Notes: a model not told the origin generated them from the letters alone. 38,324 nt of DNA from Lentisphaerota bacterium (GCA_015061865.1 SUVU01000010.1:1-38324); one strand, 5' to 3'. Counted from the stretch's first letter, positions 7,242 to 16,167 are shown. Program-made: numbers and translations.

Positions 7242-9290
7242 TTACCGGTTGACGGTCGTCACTGCGTTGAAACGCGGATAGAAAGCGCCGGGGGCTTTGG
7301 TCAGACGGACTTTGACCGGAGCGTTGCCCGGAGCGAGATCAAATGCGGCGACGCCGGATTTATCGAATGCGGCATCAGCCGGGGCGGAGCCGTCGATTTC
7401 GATACGGAAGTCGGCAGTTTCAGTGGTGTCACCGTAGATGACCAGTTTGCCGTCGGCGGGGCGGTCGAGTTCCATTTCGATATAACCGTTGGGAAAGACC
7501 GTGTTGCCGGCGAAGCGGAAAAATTCACCGTTATTGATGCTGACGTGGCTGGCGTGCATGTAGCGGGCGATGCGCCATTCGTCAGTTGCGGCACCGCAGA
7601 TGATGCAGTCCAGCGCACCGGCGGCATATTTTTTACGCATGGCGGTTTCGATCAGGAACTCTTCCAGCAGAATATTGAAAATCGCATAGAACGGTTTGAG
7701 GTAGATCGTGCCCATATCCGAAGCCACCCGGAACAGATGGATGTCCAGACCGTTGACGAAACGGGCGGGTTTGATCTCCATTTTGCTCATATCATAACCG
7801 GCGAGGTCGCAGAGGGCTTTCTGACCGGCGGCAACGGCGGCACGGATGCGGGTGCCGTTGGCATCACCGGCTTCGATATCGTCGAAATAGGCACAGGTGA
7901 TCCGGCAGAGCCAGAGGAAAGCATTAGCGGCGATCCGGGCGTTTGACCAGAGCTGTTTGCGCCAGCGGTATTCAGCTTCCCAGCCGGGTTCGACCGGGAG
8001 GGAATCGAGCAGAGCGATACTGCGTTCGACGATGGCGACGGCTTCCTCTTTTTCCCGGATGATGGCATCACGGCCGGGGGTTTTATTCTGATAGAGGATC
8101 GACCAGACGCCTTCGCCGTTGTGCAGGTCAACGCCGTTTTTGAAAGCGGCAAAGATGAAACCGGCTTTGAGGTATTTGGTCATCGGCTGGCTGGGGAACT
8201 GGTGAAACGTAACGTTGCCGGCGACGAAGTTGGTCTTTTTGACCATTTCAAAACCGTCCAGACCGAGGGTGTGGAATGCTTCACGGGCGGATGCCGGAGC
8301 GTGTTTTTCCAGCCATTCCCGGCGGATCTGTTCGGCGGTGACGGTGGGATCGTCGATGGCACGCTCGTAAGCGTAGAGGTTGATCATGTAGGTGTCAAAA
8401 ATATGGTTGCCGACCCGGTCGAGACGGATGGTGTAGCGGTCGACACCGGCGGCTTGCCCGTCACGGACGTATTTGACGATATTTTCGACGTTTTCGGCGG
8501 GCAGGACACCGGCGCCGAGGAATTCGCCCAGACAGTCGCACTCTGCGCCCAGAGTGGCTCCCGGAAGTTTTTTCAAAAACGGGTTGGTCGGCAGGAACGG
8601 ATCGAAGTCATACGGCGTGATTTTGGTTTCGATCTCAAAACCGAATTCTTTGACGACGTCCGCCGCACCGGCGAGGATGTCTTCGTAGTCTTTGGCGATG
8701 GAGCCGAAAGAACGGAGGATGAGCCGTTTGCCGCGGGCTTTGAGTTCTTCAGCAAAAATGCGGACAATGTGAGCGACGACTTTCTGCGGCGGGAATTTTT
8801 CGGTATTGGAGTTGTGGATGACCGAATAGCTCGCTTCAGTCAGCGTCAGCACCAGACCGTCGAGTTTGGGCATGGCTTTGAATGTGGCATCGATTTTGTA
8901 GCGGAGCAGCTCTTCATAGGCTTTGCCGAACAGGTCGAATTCGCCGTTGGCATCCAGCAGATCGGGGCGGTCGATGAGCAGACCGTCCGGCACCATAGCT
9001 TCCCGGTGCCAGTAGACGACCGGTTTATTGATGCTGTGGGCGAGATCGAGGATGGCACCGAGTTTTTCCCGGTTGGCCTGCACGCCGGCGAGATCGAGGC
9101 GTTTGTGGGTTTCCGGGTATTCCGCATAATCCGCAAGACCGTCCATACCGCCGAGGTTGGTGTGGCAGTCGGCGCAGATCTCAAAACTGTCCACACGGTA
9201 TTCTGCGGCTTTGGCGACGACTTGTTTCATGTACTCCACATCCAACGGGGTGGGGTGCATCAAACTCCAGGTGATTTCAGCTTTTGCCAT
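7242..9290 (-). CDS. Putative TIM-barrel glycoside hydrolase, GH67-like
   Basis: The 682-aa product has no signal peptide and is probably cytoplasmic. Residues about 1-330 read like a TIM barrel, with FEICADCHTN, NKPVVYWHREAM, LDGLVLTLTEASYSV and KRLILRSFGS as successive strand-end motifs. The stretch MINLYAYERAIDDPTVTAEQIRREW resembles the C-terminal part of alpha-glucuronidases (GH67), where NAYAFGR...DP.LSAEEIA..W is common. A helical region (about 350-560) and a C-terminal beta domain (about 590-682) follow. I recognise the fold and a distant GH67-like flavour, not the substrate. The ATG at 9290 has AAGGAA 8 nt upstream. It lies 35 bp downstream of rsmI and may be cotranscribed. Confidence 0.5.
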   Translation of the reverse strand: MAKAEITWSLMHPTPLDVEYMKQVVAKAAEYRVDSFEICADCHTNLGGMDGLADYAEYPETHKRLDLAGVQANREKLGAILDLAHSINKPVVYWHREAMVPDGLLIDRPDLLDANGEFDLFGKAYEELLRYKIDATFKAMPKLDGLVLTLTEASYSVIHNSNTEKFPPQKVVAHIVRIFAEELKARGKRLILRSFGSIAKDYEDILAGAADVVKEFGFEIETKITPYDFDPFLPTNPFLKKLPGATLGAECDCLGEFLGAGVLPAENVENIVKYVRDGQAAGVDRYTIRLDRVGNHIFDTYMINLYAYERAIDDPTVTAEQIRREWLEKHAPASAREAFHTLGLDGFEMVKKTNFVAGNVTFHQFPSQPMTKYLKAGFIFAAFKNGVDLHNGEGVWSILYQNKTPGRDAIIREKEEAVAIVERSIALLDSLPVEPGWEAEYRWRKQLWSNARIAANAFLWLCRITCAYFDDIEAGDANGTRIRAAVAAGQKALCDLAGYDMSKMEIKPARFVNGLDIHLFRVASDMGTIYLKPFYAIFNILLEEFLIETAMRKKYAAGALDCIICGAATDEWRIARYMHASHVSINNGEFFRFAGNTVFPNGYIEMELDRPADGKLVIYGDTTETADFRIEIDGSAPADAAFDKSGVAAFDLAPGNAPVKVRLTKAPGAFYPRFNAVTTVNR

Positions 9291-9325
9291 GATAAAATTC
9301 CTTTTTATATGTTAATGGTTTATGT

Positions 9326-10027
9326 TCAAGAATCAATTTCAGCATCGACGTCAGCGGCACTGCCGCCGGGAAAGACTCCGACGACGAATTCGCCTTTCCA
9401 ATCCCGTTTCAATGCGGCAAGTTCCGCCGCTGAACCGCGCAGGATCTCCTCATGAAGTTTGGTAGCTTCCCGGATCACGGCGATTTTTGCTTCCGGCGCC
9501 AGTGCTGCCAGTTCGCCCAGAGTCCGGGCGATGCGGTAGGGGGATTCAAAGAAAAATCCGGTGCGGTCGTCACTCAATATCCGGGCGAAAAACTTGCCCC
9601 GCTTGCCCGGTTTGACCGGAGCAAAGCCCCAGAAGGCAAATTTATCCATCGGCAGTCCCGATGCCGTAGCGGCGAAAGTCAGTGCCGATACGCCGGGGAT
9701 GACCACCGGTTCGATCCCCGCTTCCAGTGCCGAACGCACCAGCAGAAATCCGGGATCGGCGATCGAGGGCGTCCCCGCATCGGAAACCAGCGCCACACTG
9801 CCGCCGGAACGGACAAAGTCGATCAGTCCGGAAACTTTGGAGTGTTCGTTGAATGCGTGACAGCTGTCCAGTTTGACATGGATATCGTAGTGGCTGAGCA
9901 GCTGGCGGGTATGACGGGTATCTTCAGCGGCGACGAGATCGACCGATTTAAGCACATTGAGGGCGCGCAGAGTGATGTCCTCCAGATTGCCGATCGGGGT
10001 GCTGACCAGATAAAGTTTGCCGTCCAT
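9326..10027 (-). CDS. rsmI: 16S rRNA (cytidine1402-2'-O)-methyltransferase
   Basis: RsmI methylates the 2'-OH of C1402 in the decoding centre using S-adenosylmethionine. The 233-aa product starts MDGKLYLVSTPIGNLEDITL, the hallmark N-terminus, followed by AAEDTRHTRQLL, SDAGTPSIADPG and IPGVSALTFAATASGLP, all in the order expected for the tetrapyrrole-methylase fold. The C-terminal extension seen in E. coli is absent or shortened, so it is slightly shorter than the 286-aa E. coli protein. It is transcribed divergently from an RsuA-type pseudouridine synthase, so two rRNA modification genes share one control region. Confidence 0.95.
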   Translation of the reverse strand: MDGKLYLVSTPIGNLEDITLRALNVLKSVDLVAAEDTRHTRQLLSHYDIHVKLDSCHAFNEHSKVSGLIDFVRSGGSVALVSDAGTPSIADPGFLLVRSALEAGIEPVVIPGVSALTFAATASGLPMDKFAFWGFAPVKPGKRGKFFARILSDDRTGFFFESPYRIARTLGELAALAPEAKIAVIREATKLHEEILRGSAAELAALKRDWKGEFVVGVFPGGSAADVDAEIDS

Positions 10028-10065
10028 AAAAATCCTGAAATAACGAAAAATAATGTATTTAGGGT

Positions 10066-10094
10066 AATATACACATCAAAAGTAGCTCTTTCAA
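10066..10094 (-). promoter_or_regulatory. rsmI promoter
   Basis: The minus strand carries TTGAAA (10094-10089), a 17-bp spacer and TATATT (10071-10066), about 40 bp before the rsmI ATG. Confidence 0.75.
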
Positions 10095-10096
10095 CC

Positions 10097-10125
10097 TTGC
10101 ACGGAGAAGATTTTGGTACTATTTT
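10097..10125 (+). promoter_or_regulatory. Promoter of the pseudouridine synthase operon
   Basis: TTGCAC (10097-10102), a 17-bp spacer and TATTTT (10120-10125). The -35 box is only 2 bp from that of rsmI on the other strand. The predicted start (about 10132) falls 2-5 nt before the likely ATG codons at 10134 and 10137, so the mRNA may be leaderless. Confidence 0.55.
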
Positions 10126-10136
10126 ATATAATTATG

Positions 10137-10841
10137 ATGAATTTAGTCAAATATCTCTCATTCTGCGGTGCGGCATCCCGGCGGGAAGCTGAACGGCTCA
10201 TCCGCAGCGGTCATGTGACCGTTGCCGGTGCGGTCGAAATCAATCCTGCCCGGAGAGTTGACGGCTCTGAACCGGTGGCATTGGACGGTAACACGCTCAC
10301 GCCGCCGGGACAGCGCCATTATGTCCTGCTGCATAAACCCCGGGGCTATGTGTGCAGCAACAGTGACCGTCACGCCAGATTGCTGGCGGTGGATCTGATC
10401 GACATTCCGGGGGCGAAACTGGTTTCTGCCGGACGGTTGGACAAAGACAGTGAAGGGGCGATAATTTTTTCTGATGACGGCGGATTTATCAATTTTCTGG
10501 CGCATCCGCGCTACGAAGTTTTGAAGCGCTATCAGGTTGCCACTGCCAAAAGTTTGAGTGCCGGTGATCTGCAGCGCATCCGGGACGGGATCCGGGATGA
10601 CGGCGAATTTCTGCAGGTCAAAGCGGTGCGGGAATTGGCTCCCGGCAAGTATGAATTTATTCTCAATGAGGGTAAAAAACGGGAGATCCGCCGGCTGGTC
10701 GCCGCCTGCGGCACCACCGTCACCCGTCTGGTGCGTATGGAGATCGGCGGCGTGGCGCTGGGGGCGCTGCCCTGCGGTAAATTCCGGGAACTGACCCCGG
10801 CGGAAGTGGCGCTGCTTTACGGAGAAACGCACGATGACTGA
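10137..10841 (+). CDS. RsuA/RluB/E/F-family pseudouridine synthase
   Basis: The enzyme isomerises uridine in rRNA. The 234-aa product has an N-terminal S4 RNA-binding domain (NLVKYLSFCGAASRREAERL, about 1-48). A catalytic domain follows with GRLDKDSEGAIIFSDDG, whose Asp in GRLD is the expected nucleophile, and LNEGKKREIRRL near the C-terminus. Whether it targets 16S (RsuA) or 23S (RluB/E/F) rRNA cannot be decided here. The start is uncertain: ATG 10137 gives the family-typical N-terminus and ATG 10134 adds one Met. TTG 10113 has a GGAG box but would lie upstream of the predicted transcription start. It overlaps the next gene by 8 bp. Confidence 0.88.
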   Translation: MNLVKYLSFCGAASRREAERLIRSGHVTVAGAVEINPARRVDGSEPVALDGNTLTPPGQRHYVLLHKPRGYVCSNSDRHARLLAVDLIDIPGAKLVSAGRLDKDSEGAIIFSDDGGFINFLAHPRYEVLKRYQVATAKSLSAGDLQRIRDGIRDDGEFLQVKAVRELAPGKYEFILNEGKKREIRRLVAACGTTVTRLVRMEIGGVALGALPCGKFRELTPAEVALLYGETHDD

Positions 10842-11448
10842 TCGCAGCACTGTCGAACATCTGCCGGTGCTTTTCCCGGAAAAAGAGATTTTTTACCGTC
10901 TCGGCGGCAATGTCACCAAAACCGTACTGCCGGAAAAGATCCGTGCGGAATACCGCCGGACGGCATTGCAGGCGTTTGAATTGTGCCGTCCCTGCGGCAG
11001 ATGGCTGGTCGCAACAGCGCAGGTCAGACCGGACGGTGTGATGCTTGACGATGGATTTTTCGTTGCAGGCAGGGATTTTGCCGCCCGTTGTGCCGGAGCG
11101 ACGCGGATATGGTGCGCCGCCGTGACCGTCGGCAGCGAAGTCCTTTCTGCCCGTGACCGGCAGGAACGGGTCGCTCTGGCGGCGGTGTATGATGCCGTTG
11201 CCGGTGAATGTGCCGATGCGGCAATGGATATGCTTCAGAAACAATGTATGACCACATTGCGCCGGAACGGCTGGACATTGGCGGTGCGGCGCTATTCGCC
11301 GGGGTACGGCGACATGCCGTTGAGCGTACAGCGCTATTTTTATGACCGGCTCAAACTGGATGAACTCGGCATCAGCTTGAATACCAATAATTTTTTGATC
11401 CCGGAAAAAAGCGTGACGGCTTTTGCGGGAGTTACAGAGGAACTTTGA
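10834..11448 (+). CDS. Stand-alone methionine synthase activation-domain protein
   Basis: The 204-aa protein resembles the C-terminal activation (SAM-binding) domain of cobalamin-dependent methionine synthase, which holds cob(II)alamin MetH for reductive remethylation. Key parts are RYSPGYGDMPL, equivalent to the RxxxGY motif that binds S-adenosylmethionine, and the C-terminal LNTNNFLIPEKSVTAFAGV, matching the MetH end L...MIP.KSVSA..G. It lies directly before metH, which lacks this domain, so MetH is split into two chains. The ATG overlaps the pseudouridine synthase by 8 bp, and metH starts 2 bp after this stop. The reducing partner is not in the window. Confidence 0.88.
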   Translation: MTDRSTVEHLPVLFPEKEIFYRLGGNVTKTVLPEKIRAEYRRTALQAFELCRPCGRWLVATAQVRPDGVMLDDGFFVAGRDFAARCAGATRIWCAAVTVGSEVLSARDRQERVALAAVYDAVAGECADAAMDMLQKQCMTTLRRNGWTLAVRRYSPGYGDMPLSVQRYFYDRLKLDELGISLNTNNFLIPEKSVTAFAGVTEEL

Positions 11449-11450
11449 CC

Positions 11451-13844
11451 ATGACCAGAAGTGAATTTCGCCACCTTGCCGCCCGGAAAATATTGCTGTT
11501 GGACGGCGCCACCGGAACTGAACTTGTCAAACGGGGATTGCCCGCCGGAGTCTGCCCGGAACTCTGGGTCGCCGCACACCCCGAAGCGATCTGCGACATC
11601 CACCGGGCGTATATAAATGCCGGCAGTGACATCGTTTATGCCCCCACATTCGGCGGTAACCGCTGCAAACTGGCGGAATTCGGTTTGGACGGCAGATTGC
11701 ATGAACTTGTTTGCGAACTGGTCAAAATCGCCAAAGCCAACGCCCCGGATGCGCTGGTTTTCGGCGACATCAGCTCCACCGGCAAATTTGTGGAACCGTT
11801 TGGCGAACTGCCGTTTGACGAAGCGGTCGCCGTTTTCCGTGAAGCGGCGCAGGCGATGGTCGCAGGCGGCGCAGACGGTATCGCCATTGAAACGATGATG
11901 GATCTGCAGGAAGCAAGGGCGGCACTGCTGGGGGTGCGTGAAGCGGCTCCGGAGCTGCCGGTGATCGTCACGATGACCTTTGAACCCAACGGTTTATCGC
12001 TCACCGGAGCGCATCCGGCGGCGGCGCTCAATGCCCTGCAGGCTCTCGGCGCTGATGCTTTCGGCTGCAACTGCTCCTCCGGCCCGCAGGAAATGGCACA
12101 GATCATTGCTCAACTGCGTCCCTATGCCAAAATTCCGCTGATCGCCAAACCCAATGCCGGTCTGCCGCATCTGGACCGCAACGGCAAAACGGTGTTTCCG
12201 ATGGATGCCGCTGAATTCGGCAGTTACGCCGCCGTGCTTGCCGATGCCGGGGCGTCGATCCTCGGCGGCTGCTGCGGGACGACTCCCGGACACATTGCAC
12301 AACTGGCAGAGGCGGCAGAAACTCTGGCGGTACCGCCCGGAAATACTCCCGTCCCGCTGGTATCATCGGTCAATAAATTTGTCCCGGTGACGGTCACTGC
12401 GCCGTTTACCGTCATCGGCGAAAGGATCAATCCCACCGGCAAAAAGGCGTTTCAGGCAGAATTGCGGGAGGGCAAAACCGATATGGTGCTGGATTTCGCA
12501 TTGCAGCAGAGTGCCGCCGGAGCCGCGATCCTGGATGTCAACATGGGACTTGCCGGGATCGACGAAAAAACCATGATGCTCCGGTCGCTGACCCGGCTGC
12601 TGAAAACAGTTCCGGCTCCGTTATGTATCGACTCCACCGATGCGGCGACCGTCGAAGCGGCGTTGCGGCTTTATCCGGGCAGAGCGCTGCTGAACTCCAT
12701 TTCCGCTGAAAAAAAGCGGCTGACCGGCGTTCTGCCCATCGCCGCCAAATACGGTGCGATGCTGATTTTACTGCCCCTGACCGATGAAGGCATCCCCGCC
12801 ACTGCCGCTGAACGCATGGCGGTCACCGAAACCATCCTCGCCGAATGCCGCAAATACGGTTATTCCGAACAGGACGTCTGTGTGGATGCGCTCATTATGG
12901 CAGTTTCCGCCGATCCCGATGCCGCCAATACGGCGCTGGAATTTATTTCGATGTGCCATGCGCGCGGTATTCCCACGGTGTGCGGTTTGAGCAACGTCAG
13001 TTTCGGGATGCCCAACCGGGCGCTGCTCAATCAGACATTTCTGGGCATGGCAATGGGGCGGGGGTTGAATCTTGCCATCGCCAATCCGCTTTCCGGAACG
13101 CTGATGGAAATGGCGCTTGCCGGTAATGCACTCCGGGGACTTGACCCCAAAATGGCGGTGTTTCTGGACAAATTTGCCGGCACTCTCCCGGAAAAAACTG
13201 CCGTCACTGCAGAAAAATCTCCGCAGGAAAGTTTGACCGCTTCAGTTCTGCTCGGTGATAAAGATGCCGTCCCCGGCAAAGTCCGGGCGCTGCTGGACAG
13301 CGGCATGGCTCCGGAAGCGATTCTCAATGACGTATTGATCCCGGCGATCACCGAAGTCGGCAGAAAATACGAGGCCAAAGAATTTTTCCTGCCCCAGCTG
13401 ATCGCCGGAGCTGAAGCCATGCAAAGCGGCACCGCCGTATTGGAAACTCTGCTCTGTTCCGGCGGTACTGCCGCCGGGACAAAACAGAAAATGATCCTTG
13501 CCACCGTCAAAGGCGATATCCACGACATCGGCAAAAATATCGTCGCCGTGGTCATGCGTAATTACGGGTTTGACGTCATTGACCTCGGCAAAGATGTGCC
13601 GCCGGAGGTAATTCTCGATCACGCCGCTGCAAATCAGGTCAAATTGATCGGACTGTCGGCATTGATGACCACCACGATGGGAGCCATGCGGGAAACCGTG
13701 GCTCTGGCAAAACAGCGCAATATGGACGTGAAATTCATTGTCGGCGGTGCCGTGGTCGATCAATTATTCGCCGACGAAATCGGTGCCGCATACGCCGGCG
13801 ACCCGATGAGTGCGGTGCGTTGCGCCCGGCAACTGCTGGACTGA
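11451..13844 (+). CDS. metH: Cobalamin-dependent methionine synthase, lacking activation domain
   Basis: The enzyme transfers the methyl group of methyltetrahydrofolate through cobalamin to homocysteine. The 797-aa product has three of the four MetH modules. The homocysteine-binding barrel (about 1-300) has LLDGATGTEL and zinc ligands in FGCNCSSG and GGCCGTTPGHI. The pterin-binding barrel (about 320-585) starts GERINPTGKK. The cobalamin region (about 605-797) has a helical cap and the B12 motif GDIHDIGKN, whose His ligates cobalt. The activation domain is missing here and is encoded by the preceding gene. I use ATG 11451 (GAGG about 10 nt upstream) rather than an in-frame TTG at 11445. Confidence 0.95.
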   Translation: MTRSEFRHLAARKILLLDGATGTELVKRGLPAGVCPELWVAAHPEAICDIHRAYINAGSDIVYAPTFGGNRCKLAEFGLDGRLHELVCELVKIAKANAPDALVFGDISSTGKFVEPFGELPFDEAVAVFREAAQAMVAGGADGIAIETMMDLQEARAALLGVREAAPELPVIVTMTFEPNGLSLTGAHPAAALNALQALGADAFGCNCSSGPQEMAQIIAQLRPYAKIPLIAKPNAGLPHLDRNGKTVFPMDAAEFGSYAAVLADAGASILGGCCGTTPGHIAQLAEAAETLAVPPGNTPVPLVSSVNKFVPVTVTAPFTVIGERINPTGKKAFQAELREGKTDMVLDFALQQSAAGAAILDVNMGLAGIDEKTMMLRSLTRLLKTVPAPLCIDSTDAATVEAALRLYPGRALLNSISAEKKRLTGVLPIAAKYGAMLILLPLTDEGIPATAAERMAVTETILAECRKYGYSEQDVCVDALIMAVSADPDAANTALEFISMCHARGIPTVCGLSNVSFGMPNRALLNQTFLGMAMGRGLNLAIANPLSGTLMEMALAGNALRGLDPKMAVFLDKFAGTLPEKTAVTAEKSPQESLTASVLLGDKDAVPGKVRALLDSGMAPEAILNDVLIPAITEVGRKYEAKEFFLPQLIAGAEAMQSGTAVLETLLCSGGTAAGTKQKMILATVKGDIHDIGKNIVAVVMRNYGFDVIDLGKDVPPEVILDHAAANQVKLIGLSALMTTTMGAMRETVALAKQRNMDVKFIVGGAVVDQLFADEIGAAYAGDPMSAVRCARQLLD

Positions 13845-13914
13845 CCGCAGGCGGGGGTTGTTTTTTGCAGCAGCGTGAGATATATTTTTTATGCGGCAAA
13901 GCCGGAAAACCGTC

Positions 13915-13942
13915 TTGTAAAAAGCGTCCGGTGCAGTATATT
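13915..13942 (+). promoter_or_regulatory. nfo promoter
   Basis: TTGTAA (13915-13920), a 16-bp spacer and TATATT (13937-13942), 27 bp before the nfo ATG. The hexamer CCGGTG occurs on both sides of the -10 box. Confidence 0.7.
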
Positions 13943-13969
13943 ATTCCGGTGTAACAGGAGATTTTGACC

Positions 13970-14821
13970 ATGAAATATATCGGAGCCCACGTCAGTACAT
14001 CCGGGGGAGTTTTCAATGCCCCGCTGAACGCCCGCGCCATCGGCGCCGCCGGATTTGCCCTTTTTACCAAAAATCAACGGCAGTGGTACGCCCCGCCTTT
14101 ATCAGCTGAAACGGTCAGTGCATTTCAGCATAATTGCCGGGAATGCGGCTTTGCGCCGGAAGCCATTCTGCCTCACGACAGTTATCTCATCAACCTCGGT
14201 CAGCCTGATCCGGTCAAGCGGGAAAACAGTTTGAAAGCCTTTATCGACGAACTGGAACGCTGCCGGGCCCTGGGGCTGACCATGCTCAATTTTCACCCCG
14301 GCAGTCACTTGAAACTGGTCAGTGAAAGCGAGGGTTGTCAAATCATCGCCGCCAGTGTCAAAACCGCCCTGCAAACCGTGCCGGACGTTTGTGCCGTCTT
14401 TGAAAACACCGCCGGTCAGGGCAGTAATCTGGGCTATACGTTCGCCCAGCTTGCCGATATGCTGGAAGCCGTCGCCATGCCCGGCAGAGTCGGAGTTTGT
14501 CTGGACACCTGCCACGCCTGCGCCGCCGGATACGATCTGGGCAGTGATGAGGGTTTTGAAGCGTGCTTCGCCGAATTTGACCGGCTGATCGGTTTGAAAC
14601 TGCTCCGGGGCATGCACCTTAATGACAGCAAAGGCGGCACCGGCGGCAAACTTGACCGCCATGCTCCGCTGGGCGACGGCACGCTGGGCTGGAAAACGTT
14701 TGAAAAAATCGCCGCCGATCCCCGTTTTGACGGCATCCCGCTGATCCTGGAAACTCCGGATGAATCCCGCTGGGCGGACGAGATCGCTCATTTACGCAAT
14801 ATCGCCGCCGGAAATGCTTGA
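13970..14821 (+). CDS. nfo: Deoxyribonuclease IV (AP endonuclease)
   Basis: Endonuclease IV cuts DNA 5' to abasic sites in base excision repair and uses three zinc ions. The 283-aa product shows the metal-binding motifs in order: IGAHVSTSGG at the start, LPHDSYLINL, NFHPGSH, ENTAGQGSNLG, VCLDTCHACAAGYDL and LNDSKGGTGGKLDRHAPLGDG in two adjoining blocks. Nothing is missing. The ATG at 13970 has CAGGAG 9 nt upstream; an in-frame TTG at 13964 is too close to that box. It is probably a single-gene unit with its own promoter. Its stop codon overlaps the -35 box of icd. Confidence 0.95.
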   Translation: MKYIGAHVSTSGGVFNAPLNARAIGAAGFALFTKNQRQWYAPPLSAETVSAFQHNCRECGFAPEAILPHDSYLINLGQPDPVKRENSLKAFIDELERCRALGLTMLNFHPGSHLKLVSESEGCQIIAASVKTALQTVPDVCAVFENTAGQGSNLGYTFAQLADMLEAVAMPGRVGVCLDTCHACAAGYDLGSDEGFEACFAEFDRLIGLKLLRGMHLNDSKGGTGGKLDRHAPLGDGTLGWKTFEKIAADPRFDGIPLILETPDESRWADEIAHLRNIAAGNA

Positions 14822-14846
14822 TAAAAGTGGATTTCTGCGCTATATT
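14818..14846 (+). promoter_or_regulatory. icd operon promoter
   Basis: TTGATA (14818-14823), 17-bp spacer, TATATT (14841-14846). The -35 box overlaps the nfo stop codon. Confidence 0.78.
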
Positions 14847-14863
14847 ATTACTTTCGTAATAAT
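14844..14863. promoter_or_regulatory. Candidate operator dyad at the icd start site
   Basis: A perfect dyad of 8 bp arms, ATTATTAC and GTAATAAT, with a 4-bp centre TTTC, overlaps the end of the -10 box and the predicted transcription start. It could be an operator for a dimeric repressor or, if transcribed whole, a 5' hairpin. A second perfect 6-bp hairpin (GTTTCC/GGAAAC, 14870-14885) follows in the leader. Confidence 0.5.
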
Positions 14864-14916
14864 TTGAACGTTTCCTACCGGAAACCCAACCGCCACAAAA
14901 GAAAGGCAGTATCATT

Positions 14917-16167
14917 ATGAGCGCATCCAAAATCGTGCGCCCCGCACAGGGCGAATACGTCAGCAACAGCAACGGCAAATTGCAGGTGCCGGATAATCCG
15001 ATCATCAGTTTCATCGAGGGTGACGGTATCGGTCCGGACATCATGAAAGCCTCTATTTTTATGTGGGACAGCGCTATCCGCAAAGCCTACGGTTCCAAAC
15101 GTGCCATCGCCTGGCAGGAGGTCTACGCCGGTGAAAAAGCCAACGCCGTCTACAACGAGACCATCTGGCTGCCGCAGGAAACTGTCGAGGAGATTTCCCG
15201 CTGTCTGATCGCCATCAAAGGCCCTCTGACCACCCCCATCGGCGGCGGTTTCCGTTCGCTCAACGTCGCCTTGCGCCAGCAGCTCGACCTCTATGCCTGC
15301 GTCCGTCCGGTGCGTTACTTCAACGGCGTGCCTTCACCCGTCCGCGCTCCGGAAAAAACCGATATGGTCGTATTCCGTGAGAATACCGAAGACATCTACG
15401 CCGGTATCGAATGGATGGCAGAAAGCGATGAAGCCAAAAAAGTCATCAACTTCCTCCGCAACGAAATGCAGGTTTCCAAAATCCGCTTCCCCGAAACTTC
15501 CAGCATCGGTATCAAACCGGTCTCCCGTGAGGGCAGCGAACGGCTGATCCGTGCCGCCATGGATTACGCCATTGCCAACAAACGCCGCAACGTCACTCTG
15601 GTCCACAAAGGCAACATCATGAAATTCACCGAAGGCGGTTTCAAAAACTGGGGTTACGATCTCGTCCGCCGTGAATACGGTGATGTCGCTGTGCCGTATG
15701 CCGACTGCGACGGGGTCGCTCCGGCAGGTAAAATTCTGGTCAAAGACTGCATCTGCGACGCATTTTTGCAGCAGATCCTGACCCGTCCGGACGAATACGA
15801 TGTCATCGCCACGCTCAATCTGAACGGCGACTACGTTTCCGATGCGCTGGCGGCATGCGTCGGCGGTATCGGTATCGCTCCGGGAGCCAACATCAACTAC
15901 ATGACCGGCCATGCGGTCTTTGAAGCCACCCACGGCACGGCGCCGAAATACGCCGGCATGGATAAAGTCAACCCCTGCAGTCTGGCGCTTTCCGGCGAAA
16001 TGATGCTCCGTCACCTCGGCTGGACCGAAGCCGCTGATATTCTGATCAAAGGTATCGCCGGTGCGATCGCCGACCGCATGATGACCTACGATTTGGCACG
16101 CCTGACCGAAAACGCCACCGAATTGAGCTGCTCCGGTTTCGCCAAAGCCGCAGTGGAAAGGATGTAA
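14917..16167 (+). CDS. icd: NADP+-dependent isocitrate dehydrogenase
   Basis: The enzyme oxidises isocitrate to 2-oxoglutarate and makes NADPH. The 416-aa product closely follows E. coli Icd. The substrate loop is [18 protein letters not shown], with the regulatory Ser of the E. coli enzyme conserved. [14 protein letters not shown] follows, as does metal site [11 protein letters not shown]. Cofactor residues typical of NADP+ use are present: Lys-Tyr in GTAPKYAG, and Tyr and Arg in MTYDLARL, which match E. coli Lys344/Tyr345 and Tyr391/Arg395. The ATG at 14917 has an AAAGG box about 11 nt upstream. It heads an unusual cluster: the DUF815 gene follows after 6 bp, then mreC-mreD-mrdA. Confidence 0.96.
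   Translation: MSASKIVRPAQGEYVSNSNGKLQVPDNPIISFIEGDGIGPDIMKASIFMWDSAIRKAYGSKRAIAWQEVYAGEKANAVYNETIWLPQETVEEISRCLIAIKGPLTTPIGGGFRSLNVALRQQLDLYACVRPVRYFNGVPSPVRAPEKTDMVVFRENTEDIYAGIEWMAESDEAKKVINFLRNEMQVSKIRFPETSSIGIKPVSREGSERLIRAAMDYAIANKRRNVTLVHKGNIMKFTEGGFKNWGYDLVRREYGDVAVPYADCDGVAPAGKILVKDCICDAFLQQILTRPDEYDVIATLNLNGDYVSDALAACVGGIGIAPGANINYMTGHAVFEATHGTAPKYAGMDKVNPCSLALSGEMMLRHLGWTEAADILIKGIAGAIADRMMTYDLARLTENATELSCSGFAKAAVERM

Noticed and set aside
7110-9455. Long plus-strand frames opposite the GH67-like gene
   Set aside because: Gly/Asp/Phe-rich shadow translations; the minus-strand frame has a start, an SD and a terminator.
13850-13900. Terminator after metH
   Set aside because: GC-rich bases next to TTTTTT look tempting, but the only stem (CCGC/GCGG) would have a 2-nt loop, and the alternative TTTGC/GCAAA is weak.
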